Below, one piece after another: positions 54,214 to 63,900 of a DNA stretch of 64,000 nucleotides; position 1 is the stretch's first letter, and each line of letters opens with the position of its first letter. The DNA comes from Desulfomicrobium sp. UBA5193. GTDB lineage: Bacteria; Desulfobacterota; Desulfovibrionia; Desulfovibrionales; Desulfomicrobiaceae. The translations under genes were made by a program, and so were the position numbers. The stretch lies in NCBI GenBank assembly GCA_002412965.1, contig DHWB01000004.1, positions 545,605 to 609,604 of the forward strand. Reading direction: 5' to 3'. A model generated the notes under the pieces. It saw only the letters and a list, made by a program, of their open reading frames with translations. It had not been told where the DNA came from and did not search any database.

Positions 54214-54341
54214 AGAATGCGTGTCAAAAAGTATTCTTCAATCAGGCTTCGGGAAGAATGTTTTGATGCATAGGTGAAATGCAGACGAGTCTGGCTGCCA
54301 TCCAGTCAAGCCGGGCCAGAATAGATGTCAATAGAAAACGT

Positions 54342-54442
54342 CGTCATCCCCTTGAAGGAGGGGATCCATGCTTTTCTCAACCATCTGAAAAAAACTGGAT
54401 TACACGCATAGCCTGACATTGCCCGCCTTCGCGGGAATGACG
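54342..54442. repeat. Small inverted-repeat element (MITE/REP-like)
   Basis: The ends CGTCATCCCC (54342) and GGGAATGACG (54433-54442) are near-inverted copies, each with an inner hairpin (CCCCTTGAAGGAGGGG and CCCGCCTTCGCGGG). This matches the widespread GTCATTCCCGCGAAGGCGGG-type intergenic repeats. No coding sequence lies inside it. The remaining bases between 54214 and 54650 hold nothing else clear. Confidence 0.6.
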
Positions 54443-54650
54443 TAAAATGGTGCCGCGCGACTTTTTGCAGTGAGGCCAGATACGTCAATGCCTCCATGAG
54501 GGCAGGAAATTTCTGTAAGCATTTACGGATTGCCCAATTCGCAAAAAGAGCAGCCGTAAACAGGTGCGGAGTTCGTGTTACCACCGGAAAAGGCGGGTCT
54601 TGGTGAATACTTTGAGCTCAGCATATCCAGTTCTTCCCGGAGGAATCAAC

Positions 54651-57461
54651 GTGAAGCGATACTGTTTCCCCATGGCGCAAGTCGTTTTGGCCTTCCTTGT
54701 ATTGCTTCCCTCGTGTTTCATCGGTCTGAATCCGGTTTGGGCAGCCGAGGTGTGTGTTCTTGGTGCTGACGTGGAGGAGCATGATCTACGACCCTTCATG
54801 GAGTATCTGGAGGACAAGGAGAAGGTTCTTGCCATAGAGCAGGTGGCGTCCCCGGACATGGCCTCCAGGTTCGGCCTTCCGCCCAAGGGGCATTTCAATT
54901 TTGGCTTCACCTCTTCGGCCCTCTGGTTCCGGTTCACCATCACCAGCAAGCAGGCGGCCCCCGAGGACGGAGGGTTGCCCACGATATGGATTCTGGATCC
55001 AGGCTGGCAACTCTACGACACCATCCATCTCTACGTGCCGAGCCACCAAGCCGAGGGCGGGTGGGAGGTCTACACCGCCGGGCGCCTGCTTTCCGTCTCT
55101 GGAGCCCCGGAAAAAAGGCATTTCAAGCTTCCGACCGGCCTTAGCGAGCCTACCACATGCTACATCCGGATCACCGGAATCCGGCCGCTCATGGTGAGTC
55201 CGACCATAGCCACCTTCGATCGCACCCTGCGGGTCAACGGCTTCAAAACCATGGGCACAGCCCTCCTGATCGGCTTCTTCGCTACCTTGATGCTCGGCAA
55301 TCTGGCCATCTACCTGTATACCGGTAACGGCAAATACAAGTGGTTCGTGCTCAGCAACCTGACCTTCGTAAGCTTCGTCGCCACCACCAGCTATCAGCAT
55401 CTCATCGTGGTCAAAAACCTTCCAACAGTCATCATGATAATCGGTCTGGTGGGCCAGGCCATTGTCGCCACGACTGTCAGGACGTTTTTTGAGATCCGCA
55501 AACACAACAGAAAGCTCAACACGTTTCTCCTGGTCTGCATATGGGCGGTTCTGGGCATCGCCGCATCCGCGTTTGTCCTGCCCGAGCAGATGCACCCGAA
55601 GCTGTCCATATACGTGCTCATGCCCCTGACTCTGGTTGTTTTCGTGGCCTGCTTCGACAGCCTGAAGCGCGACAGGACACCCGCATTGATTTTCATGGTC
55701 GCATGGCTTGGAGCGGTTATCGCCGGTTTCACCTACAACTGGGCTCTAAAAGGCGGCCTTCCCTTTGTGCACCCCTTTTTTATGTGGGTTTCCTTCGTGG
55801 TAGAGGCTTTCAGCATGTCCGCCCTGCTGGCCTACAGCATCGAAACCCTTTCAGAGCAGCGTCAGGCGGCCGAGGCCATGGCCCAAACCAAATCATCATT
55901 TCTGGCCAGCATGAGCCACGAGATCCGCACGCCCATGACCGCCGTGCTGGGTTTTTTGAATCTGTCCCTGCACTTGGGGGCGCAGGGGCAGCTGCGGCAA
56001 TATCTGCTGAAGATCAACGCGGCGGCCGACCATCTGATGGGAATCATCAACGACATCCTGGACCTGGCGAAGATCGAGGCCGGCAAGGTGGAACTGGAAG
56101 CGAAGTCTTTCGAGGTGGATGCGCTGTTGCTGGATACCGCCGACATCCTGGTTGCGCGGGCCTTTGAAAACGGCAACGAACTGGTGGTCTCGGTGCAGCC
56201 GGGGCTTCCCCGCCGCGTGATCGGCGACCCTCTGCGGCTCAAGCAGGTCCTGCTCAACTTGGGCAGCAACGCCGTGAAGTTCACCCATGACGGCACTGTT
56301 CGTTTGGCAGTGCAAGCGGCTGCGGATGCGGCTCAAGACGCGGTCAAGCTGCGTTTTGAAGTGAGCGACACGGGCATCGGCATCGACCCTTCGGTCATGC
56401 CGCGACTGTTCACATCCTTTGAGCAGGCCGACACGTCAACAGCCCGTGTTTACGGCGGCACCGGCCTTGGCCTGAACATCAGCCGCAAGCTGGTGCAAAT
56501 CATGGGTGGAGACATCACTGTGCGAAGTCGGCCCAAAGAGGGCGCGACCTTCGAATTCACGGCCGTGTTCGGTCCAGATTTGCAAGGCGATTCCCAAGAT
56601 GAAGCAAGGCTTGCGGACCGGATCGTGAAGGTGCTGATGGTCGAGGACAATCCTGCCAGTCGGGCGGCCTTGGAAGAGGTCGCGGTGTGCCTCGGTCTGC
56701 GGCACGCGTTCGCAGGGTCGGCGAAGGAAGCCGCGCAGCTGCTCAGTGCGGAAGTTTTTGACCTGATCCTTCTTGATTGGGGCTTGCCGGATATGTCCGG
56801 ACTCGAAGCAGTCGCGCTTCTGCGCTCTTGCGAGCGCGCGACCCAGGTGCCTTTGGCGCTCATGACCAGCCCGGCGCGGCCTGAAATGGAAAATCTACGC
56901 CTGAAGGGATCAGGAGTTCAAGGTGTGTTGGCCAAGCCGTTCACCGTCTCGTCGATGGCGGCTCTGCTCCGGCAGGTCCTTTACAGCGAGGAATCCGCAA
57001 CCTTTGCGGAAGAGGGCGTTCTTGCCGACGCGCCATCCGATTTGGAGCAGGCGCGTGGCTTGCGCGTCTTGCTGGCGGAGGACAACCTGTTCAACCAGGA
57101 ACTGCTGGGCGTGATCCTGGAAGAGGCCGGGGTGGAGATGGAGGTTGTGGACAACGGTGCCGAAGCCGTGCGCCGGGTGACGGACGGTGGGGCAGCCTTG
57201 GATGTGGTGCTCATGGACGTTCACATGCCGGTGATGGGTGGGTTCGAGGCCACGCGGACAATCCGGTGCGACGAGCGTTTCAGCGCCCTGCCCATCATCG
57301 CCATGACCGCCGACATCACGGCCGAGGACCGGGCGCGTTGTCTGGAAGCGGGCATGGCTGACCACCTGACCAAACCGGTGGACACCGATGAGCTTTTCAG
57401 AATCCTGGTCAAGTGGGGATGTACGGCCAAGGGGGAACAGAGTGGACAGCGCCATGAGTAA
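54651..57461 (+). CDS. 7TM-DISM hybrid histidine kinase with two receivers (copy 2)
   Basis: This 936-residue kinase has a signal peptide (about 1-32), a DISMED2-like periplasmic domain (DLRPFMEYLEDKEK near 46), seven membrane helices, HisKA (FLASMSHEIRTPMTAVLG), HATPase (GTGLGLNISRKLVQIMGG), REC1 (LILLDWGLPDMSG) and REC2 (VVLMDVHMPVMGG). The start is GTG 54651 with CCGGAGGA 7 bases upstream; the first ATG inside is 54672. It overlaps the next kinase gene by 8 bases. The two proteins have identical length and clear similarity throughout, so they arose by tandem duplication. Confidence 0.9.
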   Translation: MKRYCFPMAQVVLAFLVLLPSCFIGLNPVWAAEVCVLGADVEEHDLRPFMEYLEDKEKVLAIEQVASPDMASRFGLPPKGHFNFGFTSSALWFRFTITSKQAAPEDGGLPTIWILDPGWQLYDTIHLYVPSHQAEGGWEVYTAGRLLSVSGAPEKRHFKLPTGLSEPTTCYIRITGIRPLMVSPTIATFDRTLRVNGFKTMGTALLIGFFATLMLGNLAIYLYTGNGKYKWFVLSNLTFVSFVATTSYQHLIVVKNLPTVIMIIGLVGQAIVATTVRTFFEIRKHNRKLNTFLLVCIWAVLGIAASAFVLPEQMHPKLSIYVLMPLTLVVFVACFDSLKRDRTPALIFMVAWLGAVIAGFTYNWALKGGLPFVHPFFMWVSFVVEAFSMSALLAYSIETLSEQRQAAEAMAQTKSSFLASMSHEIRTPMTAVLGFLNLSLHLGAQGQLRQYLLKINAAADHLMGIINDILDLAKIEAGKVELEAKSFEVDALLLDTADILVARAFENGNELVVSVQPGLPRRVIGDPLRLKQVLLNLGSNAVKFTHDGTVRLAVQAAADAAQDAVKLRFEVSDTGIGIDPSVMPRLFTSFEQADTSTARVYGGTGLGLNISRKLVQIMGGDITVRSRPKEGATFEFTAVFGPDLQGDSQDEARLADRIVKVLMVEDNPASRAALEEVAVCLGLRHAFAGSAKEAAQLLSAEVFDLILLDWGLPDMSGLEAVALLRSCERATQVPLALMTSPARPEMENLRLKGSGVQGVLAKPFTVSSMAALLRQVLYSEESATFAEEGVLADAPSDLEQARGLRVLLAEDNLFNQELLGVILEEAGVEMEVVDNGAEAVRRVTDGGAALDVVLMDVHMPVMGGFEATRTIRCDERFSALPIIAMTADITAEDRARCLEAGMADHLTKPVDTDELFRILVKWGCTAKGEQSGQRHE

Positions 57462-60264
57462 CCGTCTGAACCATGCACGTGCGGCCTATGCTCCGCGCCG
57501 GGCAGTTTTTGCCTTGCTTGCGGGCATGCTGTTCTTCCATTTCTGGATTCCTGCCGCCCTTGCCGGAGGGGTGTGCCTCCTGGGCGAGAAAAGCGATGAA
57601 TACGATCTGCGGCCCTACATGGAATATCTGGAGGACAAGGAGAAGACGCTGACCATAGCGAAGGTGGCTTCCGCGGAGATAGGTCCGCAATTCGGGACGC
57701 CGCAAGGCGGACGCTTCAATTTCGGTTTCAGGCAGTCGGCCCTGTGGTTTCGGTTCACCATCAAGGAGCAGCCCATGCCTTCTGATGGGACCAATCTGCC
57801 CCGGTACTGGATTCTCGATCCGGGCTGGAACCTGTACGGCACATTCGAGCTTTTCGTGCCCGACCCGGACGCTCCCGATGGATGGCGGACCTATCGCGCC
57901 GGTCATTTGCTTTCGACTTTCGGAGACCAGGAACGTCGGCAGTTCCGTCTGCCCACCGGCTTGACAGCTCCGACCACCTGCTACATCCGGGTCACCGGCA
58001 TCCGGGCGCTGGTCCTGAGCCCGCATATCACCACCATCGACCGCGCCATGTGGATCAATGGCGTCAAGGTTGCGGGTACGGGCTTGGTGCTTGGCTTTTT
58101 TCTCACCACGCTGCTGATTCATTTGTCCATTTATCTTTACACCAGGAACAGAAAATTCAAGTGGCTGGTGCTGAGCAGCATCGGCTTCACAGGTTTCGTA
58201 GCCACCACCAGTTATCAGCATCTCATCATGGCCGAGCGCCTGCCGGCCTTTATCATGATAGTGGGCTTGTTGACGCAGGCGGTCATGCTCCTTGTGGCCA
58301 GGAACTTTTTCGAAACTCGGCAATACAGCAGGAAGGTCGACGTCGTTCTTGTCTTCCTCAGTTGCGTGGCCTTGGTGGCGGCCGCCGCCGGCTACTTCAT
58401 TCCCGAGAAGTGGCAGGGGAGCATTTCCATGAATGTGTCCTTGCCTGCGGCTTTGGCCGGGTTCTGGGCCTGCATCGACAACATGAAGCGCGACAGAACG
58501 GTTTCCCTGATTCTCCTGGTGACATGGGCCGGAGCGATCCTGGCCCTTCCCATCTACCACCTGGCCGCGCACGGCATATTTTTTGATTTCGCGCATCCTC
58601 TGATCACCTGGGTCAGCTTCGTGGGCGACGCCATCGCCCTGTCTATTCTGCTGGCCTACATGGTTCAGGCCATGGCCTTGCAGCGCCAGTCGGCCGAGGC
58701 CATGGCCCAGGCCAAGAGCACGTTCCTGGCCAGCATGAGCCATGAGATCCGCACGCCCATGACCGCCATCCTGGGTTATCTGAACCTGTCCCTGCAGATG
58801 GAGGCGCAGGGGCAGCTTCGGCAATACCTGCTCAAAATCCGCGCCTCGGCGCAGCATCTCATGGGCATCATCAACGACATCCTGGATCTGGCGAAGATAG
58901 AGGCAGACAAAGTGGCATTGGAAGTAAGGCCCTTCGAGGTGGAGGCCGTGCTGCGCGATTCGGCCGACATCCTGGTCCCACGGGCCTTCGAGAATGGCAA
59001 TGAGCTGGTGGTCTCGGTGCAGCCGGGGCTTCCCCGCCGTCTGCTCGGAGATTCGCTGCGACTCAAGCAGATCCTGGTCAACCTGGGCGGAAACGCCATC
59101 AAATTCACCAAGAACGGCACCGTTCGTCTGGCCGTGCTGCGCGCGGAAGACGCGCCGTCATCGGAAGGCGCGGTCACCTTAAGTTTTGCAGTGAGCGACA
59201 CGGGTATCGGTATTGACGCGGCGGTCTTGCCCCGCCTGTTCGAATCCTTTGTGCAGGCCGACACCTCAACGGCCCGCGTGTACGGAGGCACGGGCCTCGG
59301 CCTGAACATCAGCCGCAGGCTGGTGCATCTCATGGGCGGGGAAATAGCGGTGCGAAGCCAGCTCGGGCAGGGCTCGACCTTCGAGTTCACGGCCGTCTTC
59401 AAGCCGGAAGGCTTGGTCACGGAGTCAGCTATGGATGCGGACCATGGAGGCCTGAAGGTGCTGGTCGCGGAGGACAACCCCGCCAGCCGGGAGGCCATGG
59501 AAGAGGTCGCGGTGTGTCTGAACCTGAAGATCACGTTTGCCGGGTCGGCGGCGCAGGCTCTGCGCCTCGCGTCTGCGGAAGATTTTGATCTGATCCTGCT
59601 TGATTGGGACTTGCCGGATATGACCGGGCCCGAGGCCGTCAAGCTCCTGCGCTCGTCGCAGCGCGTGGCCGAGGTGCCGGTGGCGCTTATGACCAGCCCG
59701 GCCCGGCCCGAAGTGGAGAGCATTGACCCGGCACGGCTCGGAGTCGAGGACATTCTGTCCAAGCCGTTCACGGCCTCGTCGGTGGAGGACATGGTCCGAC
59801 GGGTCATCCATCATGACGACTCCCCTGCTCGCGAAATCGGCGGCATCGCGGCCGAAGAGCAGCGCAACCGTGAGCGGGCGCTGGGCCTGCGCGTCCTGCT
59901 GGCCGAGGACAACCGGATCAACCAGGAGCTTATAAGCCTGATCCTGTCTCAGGCCGGGGTGCTGGTGGAGACCGCAGGTAACGGCATGGAGGCCGTGCTG
60001 CGTGTGATGGATGCCGGCCGACCCGCCCCGGATGTCGTGCTCATGGACGTTCACATGCCGGAGATGGACGGATACGAGGCCACGCGGACCATCAGGCGTG
60101 ACAGGCGTTTTCGCGCCCTGCCCATTATCGCCCTGACCACCAACGTCATGGCCGGCGACAGGGAACGATGCCTTGAAGCGGGCATGAACGACCACCTGGC
60201 CAAGCCCGTGGACACGGGGGCACTCTTTGCCGCTCTGGTCAAGTGGGCGGCTCAAAGCTCCTGA
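57454..60264 (+). CDS. 7TM-DISM hybrid histidine kinase with two receivers (copy 3)
   Basis: The same 936-residue layout as copy 2 is seen: signal peptide (about 15-38), DISMED2-like domain (DLRPYMEYLEDKEK), seven membrane helices with the shared TTSYQHLIMAER segment, HisKA (FLASMSHEIRTPMTAILG), HATPase (GTGLGLNISRRLVHLMGG), REC1 (LILLDWDLPDMTG) and REC2 (VVLMDVHMPEMDG). ATG 57454 lies inside the end of copy 2, so the pair is translationally coupled and could form heterodimers. A strong terminator follows at 60438. Confidence 0.9.
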   Translation: MSNRLNHARAAYAPRRAVFALLAGMLFFHFWIPAALAGGVCLLGEKSDEYDLRPYMEYLEDKEKTLTIAKVASAEIGPQFGTPQGGRFNFGFRQSALWFRFTIKEQPMPSDGTNLPRYWILDPGWNLYGTFELFVPDPDAPDGWRTYRAGHLLSTFGDQERRQFRLPTGLTAPTTCYIRVTGIRALVLSPHITTIDRAMWINGVKVAGTGLVLGFFLTTLLIHLSIYLYTRNRKFKWLVLSSIGFTGFVATTSYQHLIMAERLPAFIMIVGLLTQAVMLLVARNFFETRQYSRKVDVVLVFLSCVALVAAAAGYFIPEKWQGSISMNVSLPAALAGFWACIDNMKRDRTVSLILLVTWAGAILALPIYHLAAHGIFFDFAHPLITWVSFVGDAIALSILLAYMVQAMALQRQSAEAMAQAKSTFLASMSHEIRTPMTAILGYLNLSLQMEAQGQLRQYLLKIRASAQHLMGIINDILDLAKIEADKVALEVRPFEVEAVLRDSADILVPRAFENGNELVVSVQPGLPRRLLGDSLRLKQILVNLGGNAIKFTKNGTVRLAVLRAEDAPSSEGAVTLSFAVSDTGIGIDAAVLPRLFESFVQADTSTARVYGGTGLGLNISRRLVHLMGGEIAVRSQLGQGSTFEFTAVFKPEGLVTESAMDADHGGLKVLVAEDNPASREAMEEVAVCLNLKITFAGSAAQALRLASAEDFDLILLDWDLPDMTGPEAVKLLRSSQRVAEVPVALMTSPARPEVESIDPARLGVEDILSKPFTASSVEDMVRRVIHHDDSPAREIGGIAAEEQRNRERALGLRVLLAEDNRINQELISLILSQAGVLVETAGNGMEAVLRVMDAGRPAPDVVLMDVHMPEMDGYEATRTIRRDRRFRALPIIALTTNVMAGDRERCLEAGMNDHLAKPVDTGALFAALVKWAAQSS

Positions 60265-60437
60265 TGAACCATTCCTTAAAGCGCTCCAGCATGATGGGCC
60301 CGCTTTCGGCATAATTGTCTTCTCAAGCTTGAACGTGCATTTTGGAATATGTTTCAGGACCAATGAAGAGTGCGTGATGAATCAGGTTCGTGCTCTCGCG
60401 CTGGGTATTGAGGCATCGACATCACAGGTGCGTTTCA

Positions 60438-60487
60438 GGGGATGCTGCGTTTGGTCCGGAGGCCAACGCAGCATCCCCTTTTGTTTT
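60438..60487 (+). terminator. Strong intrinsic terminator after the kinase pair
   Basis: A perfect 14-bp stem (GGGGATGCTGCGTT with AACGCAGCATCCCC) is followed by TTTTGTTTT. It isolates the kinase genes from the RTX gene. Confidence 0.9.
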
Positions 60488-60905
60488 GTGGAAGAGCGTC
60501 GGAGGAGTAGAATCCTGAGGCGTAGTCGCTGATATGTACGGCATGGTTTGGCCATGAGGTGGTAGAGTGTGTAGGGTGGGAACATATATGAATTTCTTGG
60601 TGAGCTGACTTGATTTGAGGGTTTTAGGAGGCTGTTGTCATATTTTATATCTAAATTTCAAGGTGTTGATTGATATTTTCTTTTCTGCGGAATCGGCGGG
60701 TTTAATTCGTGGTGGTTTGTATGTTTATTAAATTTAACTATTTATACTCATTAACTACTATAAAATTTAGCTATATTTAGACATGCATAAGTAGAACCAC
60801 GTATAAAGTTCGGGGTAAATTTCATACGCATCCTTATGTTAACAGATATATAGAAACCGTAGGTTGCTTTCAAAGAGTCGTACTAAACGACCGAGGAGCA
60901 ATCTT
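60488..60905. other. AT-rich upstream region of the RTX gene
   Basis: From about 60590 to 60860 the DNA is AT-rich and has no coding frame. It probably contains the promoter of the RTX gene; I could not single out boxes with confidence. A GAGGAG RBS lies at 60892-60897. Confidence 0.45.
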
Positions 60906-63900
60906 ATGGCAGAGACTCAAGTGATCGTTCGGCAGGCTGACGGCACTGCGCGTGTGGTGGAAGCCGCCAATGGCGGTGTGGTTGTGCTGAATCCGGATGA
61001 GCAGCTGGTCGTCGCCGCCGCGCCGGACCAGGTCGAGGTCAAGGCCGAGGACCAGGGTACGGTCGTCGTCCAGTTGGAAGATGTTGGTGAATTCACTGTA
61101 GAGTTGGTCGCGCAGGCTTCGGCAAATGATGTCATGAGTCTTGAATCTTCAGTTTTCAGGACTCAGCCTGTGATAGTTGTTGAAGCCGAGAGCGCGGTGT
61201 TGAGCGATGACACGCTGGCCCGCGAAACGCTGGGTGTTCATCAGGCCAGTGTGGTCAACACCGACTTTCTGGACCGCGACACGGGCGCGGACTTCGGCAT
61301 GACCGAATTAATCGACGCCGGTTCGTTCAGCGCCTTGCTTGGCGAGGGGCTGTCCGGTCGGAAGATCGACAGTGATATCGAATCGGAGGGCTTGGGCTGG
61401 TACAGGCATTCATACCAAAATGAAGCGCCGTTGGTGATTGGCACGGTGGATCTGGGCGAAGTGAACGAAGACACTTCGGTGCTCATTACCGCCGCGCAGC
61501 TTCTGGCCACTGTCTACGACGTTGATGGCGACGAACTTTTCGTGACGGGCCTGACCGTGGCAGAAGGGTCCGGAACCTTCACGGACAACGGCGACGGCAC
61601 CTGGACCTTCACCCCGGCCGCCGATTGGAACGGCAACGTCACATTGAGCTACCAGGTCAGCGACGGCTACTCGTCCACTACGGTCGCAGCCGCCCTCACG
61701 GTGAACCCGGTGAACGACGCGCCGACGAACGATACCGTGACCCTGCCGTCCATCAACGAAGATAATTCCACGACCATCACGGCTGCGCAGCTCTTGGGTC
61801 AGGCCTTTGACGTTGACGGGGATCTGCTTTCCGTAACGGGCTTAACGCTGAACGAACCCGCCGCAGGGACTCTGATCGACAACGGCGACGGCACCTGGAC
61901 CTTCACCCCGGCCGCCGATTGGAACGGCAACGTCACGTTCGGCTATCAGGTCAGCGACGGCAACGCGTCCACCACGGGCGCTGCCACCCTTGCAGTGAAC
62001 CCAGTCAATGACGCGCCGATGATCGCCCTCAACACCACGCTGCTGGTGGACGACGATGCCACGCAGTCCCTGGCTGGCTCGCTGCAGGCCACGGATGCGG
62101 ATAACGACCCTGCGGACCTCGAATATTTCGTCACCCAGGCCCCGGTCCACGGATCGTTGTTTCTGGACGGCGTGGAGATAACCAACTTCTCGCAGCCGGT
62201 CTTCACCCAGGCGGACATCGACAGCGGCCGCGTTTCTTTCAGATTCCATACCTTGCAGCCCGGCGACGCAGTCCAGGTCATCGAGGATGACAGCTTCGTC
62301 TTCCAGGTCACCGACGGCAGTTTGAACACCGCCGAGACGACCTTCCATATCCATAACAGCACGGTGCAGGTCTGGGGCACAAACAATGCCGACGATCTGA
62401 CCGGCGCGGCGGATTTCAGCCGCGAGGGCGTGACGTTCCACGTTTACGGTTTCGACGGCAACGACACCATGCGCGGCGGCTCCGGGGCAGACACCCTGGA
62501 CGGGGGCGGGCATGCGTACGCACAGCACTCTCCCTGGCTGTACACCCAGCAAGGCGGCGACACAGTGGATTACGGCGCGAGCACCGCGGCCGTGGACATC
62601 GACTTGACCCGCGCCACCCAGACCGGCGGCCATGCCGAGGGCGATTCGCTGGTCGGCGTCGAGAACGTCATCGGCTCGGGCTTTAACGACAGCATCACCG
62701 GCGATGCGGCGGCCAACTTCCTTTCCGGCCTGGACGGCAACGACACTCTGCTTGGCGGGGTGGGCAACGACACATTGCGCGGCGGGGCCGGGGTCGACCT
62801 GCTTGACGGCGGCGTTGGTCAAGATTTCGCCGATTACCGCACCAGCGCGAGCTGGGTGGCCGTGGACCTGAACATCCAGGACGGGCTGACCGCCCAAAGC
62901 GGCGGCGGGGCGGACAATGACGCCCTGGGCGACACGCTCGTGGGCATCGAGAGCGTCATCGGCAGCAACGATGCTTCCCACGGCGACGTGCTCACGGGTA
63001 ATGCCGCGAGCAACCATCTCATCGGCCTGGACGGCGACGACACGCTCATCGGCGGCGCGGGCAACGATACCCTGGTCAGCGGGGCCGGGGCCGACAGGGT
63101 GGACGGCGGCACGGGCACCCGCGACCTGGCGGACTACAGCGGCAGCACCGCCTGGGTGAACGTGGATCTGAACATCCAAAACGGGACCACGGCCCAGTCC
63201 GGTGGCGGCGCGGGCAACCACGCCGTGGGCGACATCCTGACGGGCATCGAGGACGTCAATGGCTCCCAGTACAGCGACTCCCTCACAGGCAACGGCGTCA
63301 GCAACCGCATTTGGGCCTACGACGGCGACGACACCATCTTCGGCGGTGGATTCTACGATACCATCGATGGCGGAAACGGCAACGATTTGATCGACGGCGG
63401 CTCCCACGAGGATTCCATCTTCGGCGGTGCGGGCAACGACACTATCTACGGCGGAACCGGCATCGACTCCATCTGGGGCGGCGCTGGCGACGACTACCTG
63501 GAAGGTTACTATTCCGCCGGCATGAATGGAAGCCAGGATCTGCTGATCGGCGGCGTGGGCAACGACACCCTGGACGGCAGCCACAGCCTCGGCTGGTCCA
63601 CCCTCATCGGCGGCATGGGGGCCGACCGTATCATCGGCAACGGCACCTCTAGCGAAGTCAGCTATGAACTCACGGGATATGGCGACTTCAATGTCAGCTG
63701 GCAGGGCGTTTACGTTGACCTGAGCATCCAGGACGGCGTCACGGCCCAGACCGGCAAGCCCGGGGGCGACGACGCCACGGGCGACATCCTGACCGGCATC
63801 GTCAACGCCGTGGGTTCGAACGGCAGCGACACGCTCATCGGCAACGACCAGAGCAACGAGATGTACGGCGTTGACGCCGACGACCTCATGATCGGCGGAG

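Noticed and set aside
60227..60532. Plus-strand frame after the last kinase
   Set aside because: It reads through the strong terminator at 60438-60487 and overlaps the kinase end, so it is not a real gene.
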